From Desulfuromusa sp. (GTDB taxonomy: Bacteria > Desulfobacterota > Desulfuromonadia > Desulfuromonadales > Geopsychrobacteraceae): DNA of 64,000 nucleotides. The position numbers were made by a program, and so were the translations under genes. Each line of letters begins with the position of its first letter. Position 1 is the first letter of the stretch. Below, one piece after another: positions 8,446 through 18,298 of the stretch. The stretch spans positions 16,304-80,303 of the forward strand of contig JADGDX010000010.1 of the NCBI GenBank assembly GCA_016744675.1, in the 5' to 3' direction. The notes below the pieces were generated by a model. That model saw only the letters and a list, made by a program, of their open reading frames with translations, was not told the DNA's origin and made no database searches.

Positions 8446-10709
8446 CAATCAAATCGAAATGAGAACTTACCGGAACGATACCCCACCCTGACACGCCCAC
8501 CATCACGCAATTCACCAAAGAGAATTTTCTCCGCTAAAGGATCACTTAACTCAACCTGTATCAAACGACCAAGCGGACGAGCACCAAACAACGGGTCATA
8601 ACCACGGCGAGCGAATTCCCGACGTGCAGCGGCAGAAATCTTGATAGCAACATCTTGTTCTTCTAGCTGGGCTGAGAGTTCGAGTAAAAACTTATCAACA
8701 ACCTGCAACATGACACTCTCATCAAGAGATGAAAAGTTGATGACAGCATCGAGACGGTTACGAAATTCTGGGGAGAATGCTTTCTCAATCATACTTTTTG
8801 GAGCTTGGGCCACACGGCTACCAAATCCGATCGGGACAACATTCATGTTTCTACCACCAACATTGCTGGTCATAATCAGAATAATATTACGGAAATCGAC
8901 CTCCTTGCCATTATTATCGGTCAAAGTTCCATGATCCATCACCTGTAACAGCAAATTAAATAAGTCAGGATGGGCTTTTTCAATTTCATCAAGTAGTAAC
9001 ACTGACCAAGGATTCTTATTCACATCTTCAGTCAACAGTCCCCCTTGATCAAACCCGACATAACCAGGAGGGGCACCAATCAGTCTAGCAACAGAATGTT
9101 TCTCCATGTACTCGCTCATGTCAAAACGTAGAAATTTAACTCCAAGTTGCTGTGCCAATTGCTTTGCAACCTCAGTTTTACCAACTCCCGTCGGTCCGGT
9201 AAAAAGAAGAGATCCCACGGGTTTATCGGGATGTCCAAGCCCTGCACGCGAACGATGAATTGACTTAACCAAACTTTCAAGAGCAGGGTTCTGACCAAAA
9301 ACAACACGTTTAAGATTTCGCTCTAGGTAACGTAATCTATGACGGTCATTTCCTGCGACTGTGCGCATCGGAACATGTGCCATACGTGCAATAACGCGCT
9401 CGATATCATCGCTGTTGATCGAGCGTTTCGGGTATCCATCCAAACGATGCTGGGCACCGGCTTCATCAATCACGTCTATTGCTTTGTCGGGCAAATGTCT
9501 TTGTGGAAGATGCTTGATGGCCAACTGGACCGCAGATTCAAGAGCTTCTTCAGTATAACTCGCCTTGTGGTGCTGCTCGTAATGGGGGCGTAATCCTTGT
9601 AAAATTTCTAAAGTTTCGTCGCGACTCGGTTCATGCAGGTCGATTTTTTGAAAACGCCGAGACAGGGCTCGATCCTTATCGAATAGATTACGGTATTCCT
9701 CATAAGTCGTTGAACCAATACAACGCAATTCTCCAGAACCAAGGGCTGGCTTTAGAATATTAGAGGCATCAAGAGAACCACCACTCGTTGCTCCTGCGCC
9801 GACAATAGTGTGAATTTCATCAATAAAAAGGATGGCCTGCTCACGCTTTTGTAAAGCATTGACAACGGCCTTAAGACGCTCTTCAAAATCTCCACGAAAC
9901 TTTGTCCCTGCCAGCAATGCACCCATGTCGAGCGTGAAAAGCTCAGCATTTTTAAGCAGATCAGGAACATCTCCCTCGGCTACCCGCAGAGCCAATCCTT
10001 CGGCCATAGCCGTTTTTCCAACTCCTGGTTCTCCAACATAGAGAGGATTATTTTTCCGCCGTCGGCAGAGAATAAGGAGCGTTCTTTCAATTTCTTGATG
10101 ACGTCCAATTAATGGATCAATCTTGCCATCTCTGGCCCGGGCAATCAGATCAACGGTATAAGATTCCAAAGGATCCGTAGGTTTTTGCTTCGGTTTGGAC
10201 CGGTCCCCGGGAGAAGGATCGGCAGGTTGCTGGTCTGGTTTGTCAGCAGAACTACTTGAAGCTTCCGCGTGAGAGATATGATCAAGGAGATCAACGCGTT
10301 CTATCCCCTGCTGTTGAAGGAAATAACAAGCATGTGATTTTTCTTCTTCAAGGATAGCCGCTAACAAATCACCAACGCCAACGGCCTTCTGTTGTGACGC
10401 CTGCATGTGCAGTACGGTTCTCTGTAACATTCTCTGCAATGCTAATGTTTGCCGGGGCACTTCCTCCTCCTCTGGGGAATCAATCCCTTCAGGTAGTGGT
10501 TCAAGTGCCGAATCGAAAAACTCTTCAAGTTTTTGCTTCAGATCTGTAATATCGCCCCCGCAAGAGATCAAAATCTGCTGTCCAGAACCCTCAAAAAGTA
10601 ACGCATAAAGGAGGTGTTCTGTCGTCAGGTATTCATGTCTGCGCCTCTGAGCCTCACGAACGGCTAAGGTAAAAGCAACCTGCACATCTTGTTTAAACAT
10701 CTCTGCCAC
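8445..10709 (-). CDS. clpA: ATP-dependent Clp protease ATP-binding subunit ClpA
   Basis: 754 residues, normal ClpA length. It unfolds substrates and feeds them to ClpP. An N-terminal Clp_N double repeat (about 1-145) is followed by a charged Pro-rich linker (about 150-180), AAA-1 with GEPGVGKTAMAEG, and AAA-2 with GPTGVGKTEVAKQ. The ClpP-docking loop is seen as IGFG after VVP. The start is a GTG with a GAGGAGG site made by the end of clpS; an ATG three codons on is the alternative. It lies 2 nt after clpS and overlaps aat, so the three are one operon. Confidence 0.97.
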   Translation of the reverse strand: MAEMFKQDVQVAFTLAVREAQRRRHEYLTTEHLLYALLFEGSGQQILISCGGDITDLKQKLEEFFDSALEPLPEGIDSPEEEEVPRQTLALQRMLQRTVLHMQASQQKAVGVGDLLAAILEEEKSHACYFLQQQGIERVDLLDHISHAEASSSSADKPDQQPADPSPGDRSKPKQKPTDPLESYTVDLIARARDGKIDPLIGRHQEIERTLLILCRRRKNNPLYVGEPGVGKTAMAEGLALRVAEGDVPDLLKNAELFTLDMGALLAGTKFRGDFEERLKAVVNALQKREQAILFIDEIHTIVGAGATSGGSLDASNILKPALGSGELRCIGSTTYEEYRNLFDKDRALSRRFQKIDLHEPSRDETLEILQGLRPHYEQHHKASYTEEALESAVQLAIKHLPQRHLPDKAIDVIDEAGAQHRLDGYPKRSINSDDIERVIARMAHVPMRTVAGNDRHRLRYLERNLKRVVFGQNPALESLVKSIHRSRAGLGHPDKPVGSLLFTGPTGVGKTEVAKQLAQQLGVKFLRFDMSEYMEKHSVARLIGAPPGYVGFDQGGLLTEDVNKNPWSVLLLDEIEKAHPDLFNLLLQVMDHGTLTDNNGKEVDFRNIILIMTSNVGGRNMNVVPIGFGSRVAQAPKSMIEKAFSPEFRNRLDAVINFSSLDESVMLQVVDKFLLELSAQLEEQDVAIKISAAARREFARRGYDPLFGARPLGRLIQVELSDPLAEKILFGELRDGGRVRVGYRSGKFSFRFD

Positions 10710-10711
10710 TT

Positions 10712-11035
10712 TCAGGCCTCCTCAAGCGTACAACGTAACGGAAACCCCGCCTTACGAGCCCTCAAACGAGCCCGAGACACTTTAGTTTCTGCTATCTCAT
10801 GGGGAAAAGTTCCACAATAACCCACCCCTTGAAAATGAATTGTCAACATAATCTTTTCTGCTTCCGTTGCGGACTTTCGAAAAATATCCTGAAGCACCTC
10901 CACGACAAATTCCATCGTCGTATAATCATCATTATGCATAAAAACTTTAAAGAGCGACGGCATCGTAACCTGCTCTTTTGCTTTGTCGCAAACTTTGGCT
11001 TTGTTACCCACGTTGGTTTCTGATTTTTCTGTCAC
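10712..11035 (-). CDS. clpS: ClpS adaptor protein
   Basis: 107 residues. It binds N-degron residues and hands the protein to ClpA. The N-terminal 25 residues are polar and flexible, as needed to enter the ClpA pore. The fold carries MHNDDYTTMEFVV, matching the NDDYTPMEFV signature whose Asp and Asn/Asp residues bind the free N-terminus, and the Met in TMEF gates the pocket. First gene of the clpS-clpA-aat operon. Confidence 0.96.
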   Translation of the reverse strand: MTEKSETNVGNKAKVCDKAKEQVTMPSLFKVFMHNDDYTTMEFVVEVLQDIFRKSATEAEKIMLTIHFQGVGYCGTFPHEIAETKVSRARLRARKAGFPLRCTLEEA

Positions 11036-11157
11036 AACCTAATTTCCTATTCTACTCCAAAAAAATTCCAGTTATACTGCCTTGCATATTAACACAAATA
11101 CTACTATTCAGCAAAATGCAGCAGACCACATAAGGTCTACCTGAGGGAGATAAATCA

Positions 11158-11526
11158 ATGAGCCTGAGACTCAGTAACCGTCGTAAGAAATCAGACCTGA
11201 CGCTTCGATTACTCGCTTGGTCGAATGCAATTGCGGTCATTGCACTGATAGGTGCAGTATGCGTCATTGCTATAGCCAAACCCAAACAGATGAATTTTCT
11301 CGATCACTTCTACAGCGTCCAAAGGCTCAATCCCAGTTGGAATTTAACCCTGATAGGCTATATCGGCGTTTTGCTTTTACTAAGCCTTATATCCAGCATT
11401 TTTGGACTTTACCTCAACGGCAAACGCCTGCGACGAAAAGGAGATCATATCAATGCAACCTTGGTATTGAGTCTTATCATTTCTACTGTCAGTCTTCTGT
11501 TCTATCTCAAATTCACCCTAAGCTAA
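11158..11526 (+). CDS. Small inner-membrane protein, unknown function
   Basis: 122 residues with three predicted membrane helices: about 18-40 (LAWSNAIAVIALIGAVCVIA), 62-84 (LTLIGYIGVLLLLSLISSIF) and 99-120. The N-terminus is basic and short. A GAGGGAG site precedes the ATG. I do not recognise a named family. It is divergent from clpS and comes just before the SH3-domain anchor protein, with which it could share a transcript. Confidence 0.65.
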   Translation: MSLRLSNRRKKSDLTLRLLAWSNAIAVIALIGAVCVIAIAKPKQMNFLDHFYSVQRLNPSWNLTLIGYIGVLLLLSLISSIFGLYLNGKRLRRKGDHINATLVLSLIISTVSLLFYLKFTLS

Positions 11527-11658
11527 CACACAATAATGACAACAAGATTACTACGCCTGCCCTCTTCCTATTTGTCCTTGAATTTGCGGTTTTATGCCTG
11601 TAGTATTCATATTTGATTGTCACATAAGTCATACCATTGCCCTCAAAGAGAGCTTGTC

Positions 11659-12330
11659 ATGAAAATAGTCTCAAAATTCATTTTCTTTAGCCTGTCCCTT
11701 TTGCTTGCATCCACAACAGCTCATGCCGAAACTCGCTATATTTCTGACCATTTAATTGTGACGGTACGGAGCGGCAAAGGAAATGAGTTTAAAATTCTCG
11801 AGACACTGCCGACGGCTACCCAGGTTCAGATTGTGGAAGAGGACAAGTCTTACGTCAAGGTGATCACCCCAAAAGGGACTGAGGGGTATATTCGCCGCCA
11901 TTATGTCAGCAAGGCACTACCAAAACAAATTCAGATCGAGCAACTCGACAAAAAAATAGTAGGGCTACAACAACAACTACAAAGTCAAAAACAGGAGACA
12001 AAAAGCAACCAAGGAGAATTGCTGACACACCAAAAGGCATCATCAGAACTTTCTACACAGCTCAATCAAACCCAACAACAGCTGGATGAAGTTAATGTAA
12101 AATACCAAACCTTGTTGGGAAAATCTGAAAATGTACTTAATTTAAGTACTGAGAATGATCAGCTAGCTGAAGAAAACAACTTACTCAACAGCGAGCTCCT
12201 TGTCCTGCGTGAAGAAAATCAAAATTTTCACCGCTCGAATATGATTCAATGGTTTCTTGCTGGTGGTGGGGTTTTTTTGGGAGGATGGTTGATCGGTAAA
12301 GTTTCCCGCAAAAAGCAGCGGAGGTTCTAG
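11659..12330 (+). CDS. SH3b domain protein with coiled coil and C-terminal membrane anchor (YgiM-like)
   Basis: About 223 residues from the ATG at 11659, which is followed by a good signal peptide (MKIVSKFIFFSLSLLLAS, cleavage near AHA-ET). The ATG at 11617 would put 14 unrelated residues in front. A bacterial SH3 domain follows (VTVRSGKGNEFKIL, GYIRRHYVS), then about 100 residues of coiled coil rich in Gln and Leu, and a C-terminal membrane helix (MIQWFLAGGGVFLGGW) with basic tail. This is the order of the TIGR04211 / YgiM group of periplasmic proteins anchored in the inner membrane. The role is unknown. Confidence 0.83.
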   Translation: MKIVSKFIFFSLSLLLASTTAHAETRYISDHLIVTVRSGKGNEFKILETLPTATQVQIVEEDKSYVKVITPKGTEGYIRRHYVSKALPKQIQIEQLDKKIVGLQQQLQSQKQETKSNQGELLTHQKASSELSTQLNQTQQQLDEVNVKYQTLLGKSENVLNLSTENDQLAEENNLLNSELLVLREENQNFHRSNMIQWFLAGGGVFLGGWLIGKVSRKKQRRF

Positions 12331-12501
12331 CCACTTTTTGCAATAAAAGGTCAAAATCAGCTCCCAAGAAGCCACAAATCCCAGAAAAAATGAACCACGA
12401 CCAATCATACCTCTTTCAATTCTACTTTTTTATTAAAATGCTTGATCTCAGATAGTTATCAGTTATTTTTATATGCACTGATATATTCATCTGGAGTCTC
12501 T

Positions 12502-13866
12502 ATGAGGACCAAACAGCAGCAGATACGACAGCTTCTTTCAACGCACGTCCGAAGTTCTCGCGAATTAACACAAGGACTCGACGTAAGCCAACCGACCCTT
12601 TCACGCTTAATTGCCGCGATGAGTCACGAAATTATTGTGATGGGAAAAGGGCGCTCAACGTGTTACGGATTACCGAGAAAAATACATAACCTGGAAGGAC
12701 CACTTCCTGCCTACACTATCGATCCACGCGGTGATGCTCACCAACGTGGCAACTTAACTGCCCTGCAAGGGGGGCAATACTGGTGGGAAGAAACAGACGG
12801 CAATGGTGAGATATTCAATCAAATCCCGTGGTTTCTACAAGACTTAAAAATCAACGGTTATGGTGCGCGGTCTTTTTCTTACCGCCAAAAAGAACTCCAT
12901 CATCTCCCCCGAAAAGCCACTGATTGGAGTGATGAGGATATTCTATTTGCCAGTAGCTGTAGGGGGGAAGACCGAACAGGAAACCTCATTATTGGCGAAG
13001 AATCTTTGGCTCGATACTTTTCTTTAGCTCGTAACGCCCCTGAAACAATCAGTATTGAAAAATGTCCCTGGGTTTACCCACAAATGGCACAGAAAACACT
13101 GGCGGGAGTAATTAGTCCCACCCAAGTCAGTGGCGAACAGCCAAAGTTTTCTGCATGCGTTGATGATCAGGGATCTCCCTGCCATATGCTTGTTAAGTTT
13201 TCTCCTGCCACCGACAGCAATGAAGCCCGTCGCTATGCTGACCTGTTAATTTGTGAGCACCTTGCTCTAGAAGCAATTCGCATGGCAGGCCATAGTGCCG
13301 CTCGCTCACGAATCATTATCTCTGGAAAACAAGTTTTTCTCTGCTTGAAAAGGTTTGACCGGCGTGGCGCTTTTGGTCGTCTCCCACTCCTTTCTCTGCG
13401 AGCTCTGCATACGCAGATTAACGCCCCCTGCGACAACTGGATCAATGCCGCAAGTCGTTTAAAAAAACATCGCCTCATCAGCCGGAATGATGCCGACAAA
13501 CTTTACTGGTTATCCTTGTTCAGCGATTTGACCGGAAACACAAACCAACATTTCGGCAATATTTCCTTGATCCCTCATCAACACGACACCTATATCATCT
13601 CTCCCGCTTACGGACTGCGTCCAACTCTCTACGAACCGATTGCAGGAGAAATACCAGAACGCCTCTTCTCCCCTCCACCGCTTCGCAATGAAGTCTCTTC
13701 GCATCTGGAAAGTGCCCTAAAAGCGGCGATATTTTTCTGGAAAAGCGCAGCGGTGGACACACGAATTTCTGCTACATTCCGGCAAATCTGCTACGAAAAC
13801 TGTGAGAGACTAAGAGCCCATAATCAAGGACCACAGCTGATCCTACAAAACCCGCAAGATAAATAA
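12502..13866 (+). CDS. HipA-fold protein with N-terminal HTH (YjjJ-like), catalytic residues lost
   Basis: 454 residues from the ATG at 12502 (GGAG 5 nt upstream). Residues 1-60 form a winged-helix-like DNA-binding domain (SRELTQGLDVSQPTLSRLI); the rest is a HipA-type kinase fold, the layout of E. coli YjjJ, and no hipB-like gene is adjacent. Kept features: the SGEQPK loop (210-215) and Lys232 in LVKF for ATP. Lost features: the catalytic-loop aspartate of NxDxHxxN is Asn348 (GNTNQHFGN), and the metal-binding aspartate of SPAYD is Gly371 (SPAYGLRPT). Both are needed for phosphotransfer in HipA. So it is probably a nucleotide-sensing DNA-binding pseudokinase rather than a toxin; this is inference. 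Confidence 0.82.
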   Translation: MRTKQQQIRQLLSTHVRSSRELTQGLDVSQPTLSRLIAAMSHEIIVMGKGRSTCYGLPRKIHNLEGPLPAYTIDPRGDAHQRGNLTALQGGQYWWEETDGNGEIFNQIPWFLQDLKINGYGARSFSYRQKELHHLPRKATDWSDEDILFASSCRGEDRTGNLIIGEESLARYFSLARNAPETISIEKCPWVYPQMAQKTLAGVISPTQVSGEQPKFSACVDDQGSPCHMLVKFSPATDSNEARRYADLLICEHLALEAIRMAGHSAARSRIIISGKQVFLCLKRFDRRGAFGRLPLLSLRALHTQINAPCDNWINAASRLKKHRLISRNDADKLYWLSLFSDLTGNTNQHFGNISLIPHQHDTYIISPAYGLRPTLYEPIAGEIPERLFSPPPLRNEVSSHLESALKAAIFFWKSAAVDTRISATFRQICYENCERLRAHNQGPQLILQNPQDK

Positions 13867-13989
13867 CATTTAACAAAAAGTAAGTTTTATGGCAGTATCA
13901 AAGGGAGAAAAACGAAATTTTGGCCAGAGAATGACCAGTCGAGTGGCTGACCAGTATCACCCTTAAAAAGAGAGGTTAACGCGTCCCAT

Positions 13990-15231
13990 ATGAACAACAC
14001 CACCCCAAAACTTCTCTTTGTAGATCAAGAACAGCAGACACTACAAATACTGCAGAAACTCTTGCTCAGTGAGGACTGGGATTGTGCTTTTGTCTCCAGT
14101 GCGGCAGAAGCTCTGGATTTTTTGCAAACAAAACCATGTGATATGATGATTTCGGACGTACAAACAGCAAGAACCGCCGACGTTCATCTCTTTGACGAAA
14201 TCCATACGCATTACCCCAAGATTATCCGTATATATCTCAGTACTTACTCCAATCGAGACAGTATTGCCAAAATCCTATCCGAGGGATACGGGCAGCAAAT
14301 CATTCCTAAACCATGGGTTGATCAGGAGCTTAAAGAAGTTATCCGGAGCGCCATACGTCAAAGTCATCAACAAAAAAAACACAGCGATGAGTTTCAGGCC
14401 TTAATCAACTCCATACCACTTCTCCCATCGCTCCCAGAAAGCTATTCCAATGTTCGTTCCTGTATTGTCGGTGATGAAATAGATATTGAGAAAATGTCTA
14501 TTTTTATCAGTCAGGACGTTGCCATTGCGAGTGCCCTTTTGCACTGGGCAAACTCTGCTCTATTTGGTCAACGCTTTCAAGTCGATACCCTAAAAAAAGC
14601 AATCGTTGTCCTTGGCACTGACATTGTCGAAAACTTGATCCTTTCTGAATCAGTCAATCGAACCATCGCTAGTGAGCTTCCAGAGATAGATGGGTTCAGC
14701 TTCAAACGGTTCAAGAAACATTCAATAGCAACCGCAATTCTCTCAAGGCTTCTTATAAAATCGATTTTACCAACTGATTCTATCCAGCACGATCGTGCTT
14801 TTGTTGCCGGTCTTTTGCATGACATGGGAAAACTTGCAATGGCAAGCTTCTTTCCTAAACAATTTGAAGAAGCTATCAAAATGGCAACCGACAAGAAGTG
14901 CCCCTTACCTACTTCTGAGATAGACATTCTTGGGACTCAGCATGCTGAATTTGGTAGCTTCCTTGCTGAGTGGTGGGCGCTACCTCCCTTCATTAGCAAC
15001 GCTATCTGTTGGCATCATCACCCCCACTCATCATCCATTGATCAAGATATCATTGCTGCCGCCCATGTTGCCAATCTGCTCAGTTACCAGTTTGGTTACG
15101 GCTCAAATGGAGAAACCTACCAACGTGAGATTCTTGATGAATACCAGACAAGGTTTTATTTAACTGACGAAGCGACTGAAATCCTCCGCGCAGAAACAGT
15201 TAAAACAATTCAAGGGTTAACAACCTCGTAA
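13990..15231 (+). CDS. Response regulator with HDOD output domain
   Basis: 413 residues. A receiver domain (about 6-125) has the phosphoacceptor in MMISDVQT and the conserved lysine in IIPKPW, but only one acidic residue in the N-terminal pocket (LFVDQEQ). An HDOD domain (about 135-335) has LLPSLPESY, KKHSIATA, GLLHDMGK and CWHHHP. HDOD regulators link two-component signals to c-di-GMP, motility or stress behaviour. No kinase is next to it; the next gene is another receiver protein with GGDEF-EAL, so the two may respond to one kinase. No strong ribosome site is visible before the ATG. Confidence 0.88.
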   Translation: MNNTTPKLLFVDQEQQTLQILQKLLLSEDWDCAFVSSAAEALDFLQTKPCDMMISDVQTARTADVHLFDEIHTHYPKIIRIYLSTYSNRDSIAKILSEGYGQQIIPKPWVDQELKEVIRSAIRQSHQQKKHSDEFQALINSIPLLPSLPESYSNVRSCIVGDEIDIEKMSIFISQDVAIASALLHWANSALFGQRFQVDTLKKAIVVLGTDIVENLILSESVNRTIASELPEIDGFSFKRFKKHSIATAILSRLLIKSILPTDSIQHDRAFVAGLLHDMGKLAMASFFPKQFEEAIKMATDKKCPLPTSEIDILGTQHAEFGSFLAEWWALPPFISNAICWHHHPHSSSIDQDIIAAAHVANLLSYQFGYGSNGETYQREILDEYQTRFYLTDEATEILRAETVKTIQGLTTS

Positions 15232-15409
15232 GCACATCTTCTCCGACACTCCCCCCATCGGACAGAACCAGAAGAACATGTCCAGGTAAAAGCCATTTTT
15301 ATTATTAAAAACGGCAAAAACAACTAGATTAAATTTGACCAACTGAGCATTTGCTGACATAATGATGTACTAATTATATTGGGCTCAGTCACTCCAAAGG
15401 GACGTATCA

Positions 15410-17596
15410 ATGGCACAACGCAGAAACCCTGTTATCTTGACAATTGATGACGAAGAAAATATCCGGGCAAGCTTCCGGATGTTTTTGGAAGATTACGATT
15501 ATCAGGTTATTGAAGCCCAAAATGGCCGAGAAGGCCTGGATATGTTTTTTCTTAAAAAGCCAGACCTCGTCTTATGTGACCTGCGGATGCCAGAAGTTGA
15601 CGGTCTAGAGGTCATTGAACAGATCACTCAAAACTCTCCTGACACTCCTATTATTGTCGTCTCTGGAACAGGGATCATCGGAGATGCCATCGAAGCAATC
15701 CATTGCGGCGCATGGAACTACCTTCTGAAACCCATTCAGGATATGTCCATTCTTCTCCATGCCATCAACCAAGCAATGGAACGCTCTCGCTTGATTGTAG
15801 AAAACCGGGCCTATCAGGAGCACCTTGAAGAAGAGGTTACCAAACGAACTCAAGCACTACAAAAAGCGGTTAAAGATCTGAATCAGTCACACCTTAAGTT
15901 AAAAAATAGTGAGCAAAAATACAGGGTTATTTTTGATAATCTACAGGATGTCTATCTGGAAGTTCGGCTTGATGGAAAAGTAACAGAAATTAGCCCCTCA
16001 ATTTCCCATATTTCTCAATATTCCCGTGAGGACATCCTCAATACAAATATCGAAAATATTTTTCCAGGCTTTAAAGAGCGCGATCAATTTCTTGCCCAGC
16101 TTAGAGTCGTCAATAAAATCTTTGACCATGAACTTCATCTTGAAGACAAAGACAAAACTTTGATCCCATGTTCCTTGAATGCAAGCTACCAATTGGGGAC
16201 AAATCAAGCTGATGATAAAATTTGTGCAACCTTGCGTGATGTTACCGAGCGCAAGCAAGCAGAAGCAAAAATTGAACATCTGGCCTTCTATGATTCCCTC
16301 ACTGAGTTACCTAACCGGCGCCTCCTTCTTGACAGGCTCGAACAAAACATATCCCGAGCACGCCGCTATAATCACTTTGGCGCGATGCTTTTCCTCGACC
16401 TTGATCGCTTTAAAAATATCAATGATTCACTAGGCCATCCAGTGGGTGACGCGCTTCTGCAAGAAGTTGCCAAACGACTGACTCATGACCTGCGCAGCGA
16501 AGATACAGTCTCACGTCTTGGTGGTGATGAGTTCGTCATTCTTCTTTCAGACCTTGGCAATGATCCTACAAATGCGGCAGCAAAAGCTCAACAAAAAGCC
16601 GAGAGCATCAAAAAAAGGCTGGCAGAAAGAAACATTATCGACGGGCATGAACTCCATATCACCCCGAGCATCGGTGTCGCAATGTTTCCATCTAACAAAG
16701 ATGAAGAAGAAACGGGCGATGATATCCTTCGCTATGCCGACACAGCCATGTATCGAGCGAAAGATGACGGCCGCGACACAATACGTTTTTTCTTGCCCAG
16801 TATGCAGGCCGCAGCAGACTCCAGACTGGCGATTGAAAAAGAATTACGCTATGCCTTGGAAAGGGACCAATTAACCCTCTACTTCCAACCCCAAGTCAAC
16901 GGTCAAGGACAGATCCTTGGCGCGGAAACACTGGCACGTTGGGAGCACCCGCAAAAAGGCTTTATTTCACCCGCAACCTTCATCCCTATTGCTGAAGCGA
17001 CAGGGCTAATCCTACCCATTGGAGAATGGGTTTTACGCACAGCGTGTGAACATTTAAAAGCATGGAGCGATCAAGGGTTAACGGTTCACCATTTAGCGGT
17101 CAACGTCAGTCCGCGACAATTCCGTCAGCCTCATTTTGTCAGTCAAGTCGAAAACATTCTTAAAGAGACCGGAGCAAATCCTGCCCTTCTCGGGCTAGAA
17201 CTTACAGAAGGCATGGTCATAGATAACATTCTAGACACCATTGAAAAGATGGAATCACTAAAGAAACTTGGCATTGAATTATCAATAGATGATTTTGGAA
17301 CCGGATATTCTTCTCTGGCCTATCTTAAAAAGATGCCTCTCGATATTTTAAAAATTGATCAATCTTTTGTTCGCGATATTGAGACCGATAGTAGCGATGC
17401 TGCAATTGTTGATACCATCATTGCTATGGCCGCCCACCTCAAGCTTAAAGTTATTGCAGAGGGAGTTGAGACCAAGTTTGAACTCGATTTCTTAGAAGAA
17501 AAAGGTTGCCCCCTCTATCAAGGTTACCTTTTCAGTAAACCGGTGCCAAACGAGCAATTTTTAGAGCTGCTTGCTGCAGGCATTACTCTAAGCTAG
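15410..17596 (+). CDS. Response regulator with PAS, GGDEF and EAL domains
   Basis: 728 residues. Order: receiver (about 8-125, phosphoacceptor in VLCDLRMP, lysine in LLKPIQ), a short coiled coil, PAS (about 165-290), GGDEF (about 300-460, intact RLGGDEFVIL active site) and EAL (about 475-720, with ETLARW in place of EAL and DDFGTGYSS kept). It should make and/or break c-di-GMP under control of phosphorylation. An AAAGGGA site precedes the ATG. It follows a REC-HDOD gene on the same strand. Confidence 0.93.
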   Translation: MAQRRNPVILTIDDEENIRASFRMFLEDYDYQVIEAQNGREGLDMFFLKKPDLVLCDLRMPEVDGLEVIEQITQNSPDTPIIVVSGTGIIGDAIEAIHCGAWNYLLKPIQDMSILLHAINQAMERSRLIVENRAYQEHLEEEVTKRTQALQKAVKDLNQSHLKLKNSEQKYRVIFDNLQDVYLEVRLDGKVTEISPSISHISQYSREDILNTNIENIFPGFKERDQFLAQLRVVNKIFDHELHLEDKDKTLIPCSLNASYQLGTNQADDKICATLRDVTERKQAEAKIEHLAFYDSLTELPNRRLLLDRLEQNISRARRYNHFGAMLFLDLDRFKNINDSLGHPVGDALLQEVAKRLTHDLRSEDTVSRLGGDEFVILLSDLGNDPTNAAAKAQQKAESIKKRLAERNIIDGHELHITPSIGVAMFPSNKDEEETGDDILRYADTAMYRAKDDGRDTIRFFLPSMQAAADSRLAIEKELRYALERDQLTLYFQPQVNGQGQILGAETLARWEHPQKGFISPATFIPIAEATGLILPIGEWVLRTACEHLKAWSDQGLTVHHLAVNVSPRQFRQPHFVSQVENILKETGANPALLGLELTEGMVIDNILDTIEKMESLKKLGIELSIDDFGTGYSSLAYLKKMPLDILKIDQSFVRDIETDSSDAAIVDTIIAMAAHLKLKVIAEGVETKFELDFLEEKGCPLYQGYLFSKPVPNEQFLELLAAGITLS

Positions 17597-17755
17597 GATT
17601 GCACCTTACGCACCAACACCAGTTAGATCAAAATCCCCCACCATTTCCTATCCAATTTCGACTCAATATATGGTATCAACTATATTAACAAATCATCTAA
17701 AATAGTATTCGTAGCGACGCTAACAGAACTTAACACCCCTGAGGAGAAACACGAC

Positions 17756-18280
17756 ATGAGCACACAACCAATTGTAAAAATAGAGACCAATAAAGGTCAA
17801 ATTACTATTGAACTCAATATGGAAAAAGCACCGATCAGCACCGAAAACTTTCTTAACTACGTTCGTGATGGATACTACGAACAGACAATTTTCCACCGGG
17901 TCATCCCGAACTTCATGATTCAAGGTGGAGGATTTACTCCTACGATGTCACAGAAAAAAACTAAAGGTGAAATCAAAAATGAAGCCGACAATGGATTGAT
18001 AAATTCACGGGGCTCCATCGCAATGGCTCGCACGCAGGTTGTTGACAGCGCGACCAGCCAATTCTTTGTCAATTTGTCTGATAACGATTTTCTCAACCAC
18101 CAAGGAAAAACACCTAACGGCTATGGCTATGCCGTTTTCGGTTATGTCACAGATGGAATGGATGTAGTTGATGAAATTGCTAAAGTCAACACGGGCAACA
18201 GTGGTCATCACCAAGACGTTCCAAAAGAAGCCGTCATTATCCTCAGCATGGCTATCGAAGAGGCCACAGCTAACGATTGA
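17756..18280 (+). CDS. ppiB: Cytoplasmic peptidyl-prolyl cis-trans isomerase (cyclophilin)
   Basis: 174 residues with no signal peptide. Catalytic cyclophilin marks are [13 protein letters not shown] (active-site Arg, Phe, Met, Gln) and [17 protein letters not shown] site precedes the ATG. It lies 18 nt before aguA on the same strand, so the two may be cotranscribed although their functions are unrelated. Confidence 0.95.
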   Translation: MSTQPIVKIETNKGQITIELNMEKAPISTENFLNYVRDGYYEQTIFHRVIPNFMIQGGGFTPTMSQKKTKGEIKNEADNGLINSRGSIAMARTQVVDSATSQFFVNLSDNDFLNHQGKTPNGYGYAVFGYVTDGMDVVDEIAKVNTGNSGHHQDVPKEAVIILSMAIEEATAND

Positions 18281-18298
18281 TAGTAGCAGGGCATTATC

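Noticed and set aside
13889..13966. 25-codon open frame between the HipA-fold gene and the REC-HDOD gene
   Set aside because: Poor ribosome site and no sign of conservation; too short to support. It was considered as a possible small antitoxin.
15292..15315. AT-rich hairpin between the two response regulator genes
   Set aside because: The stem has only three G-C pairs at its base and a run of A-T pairs; too weak to call a terminator.
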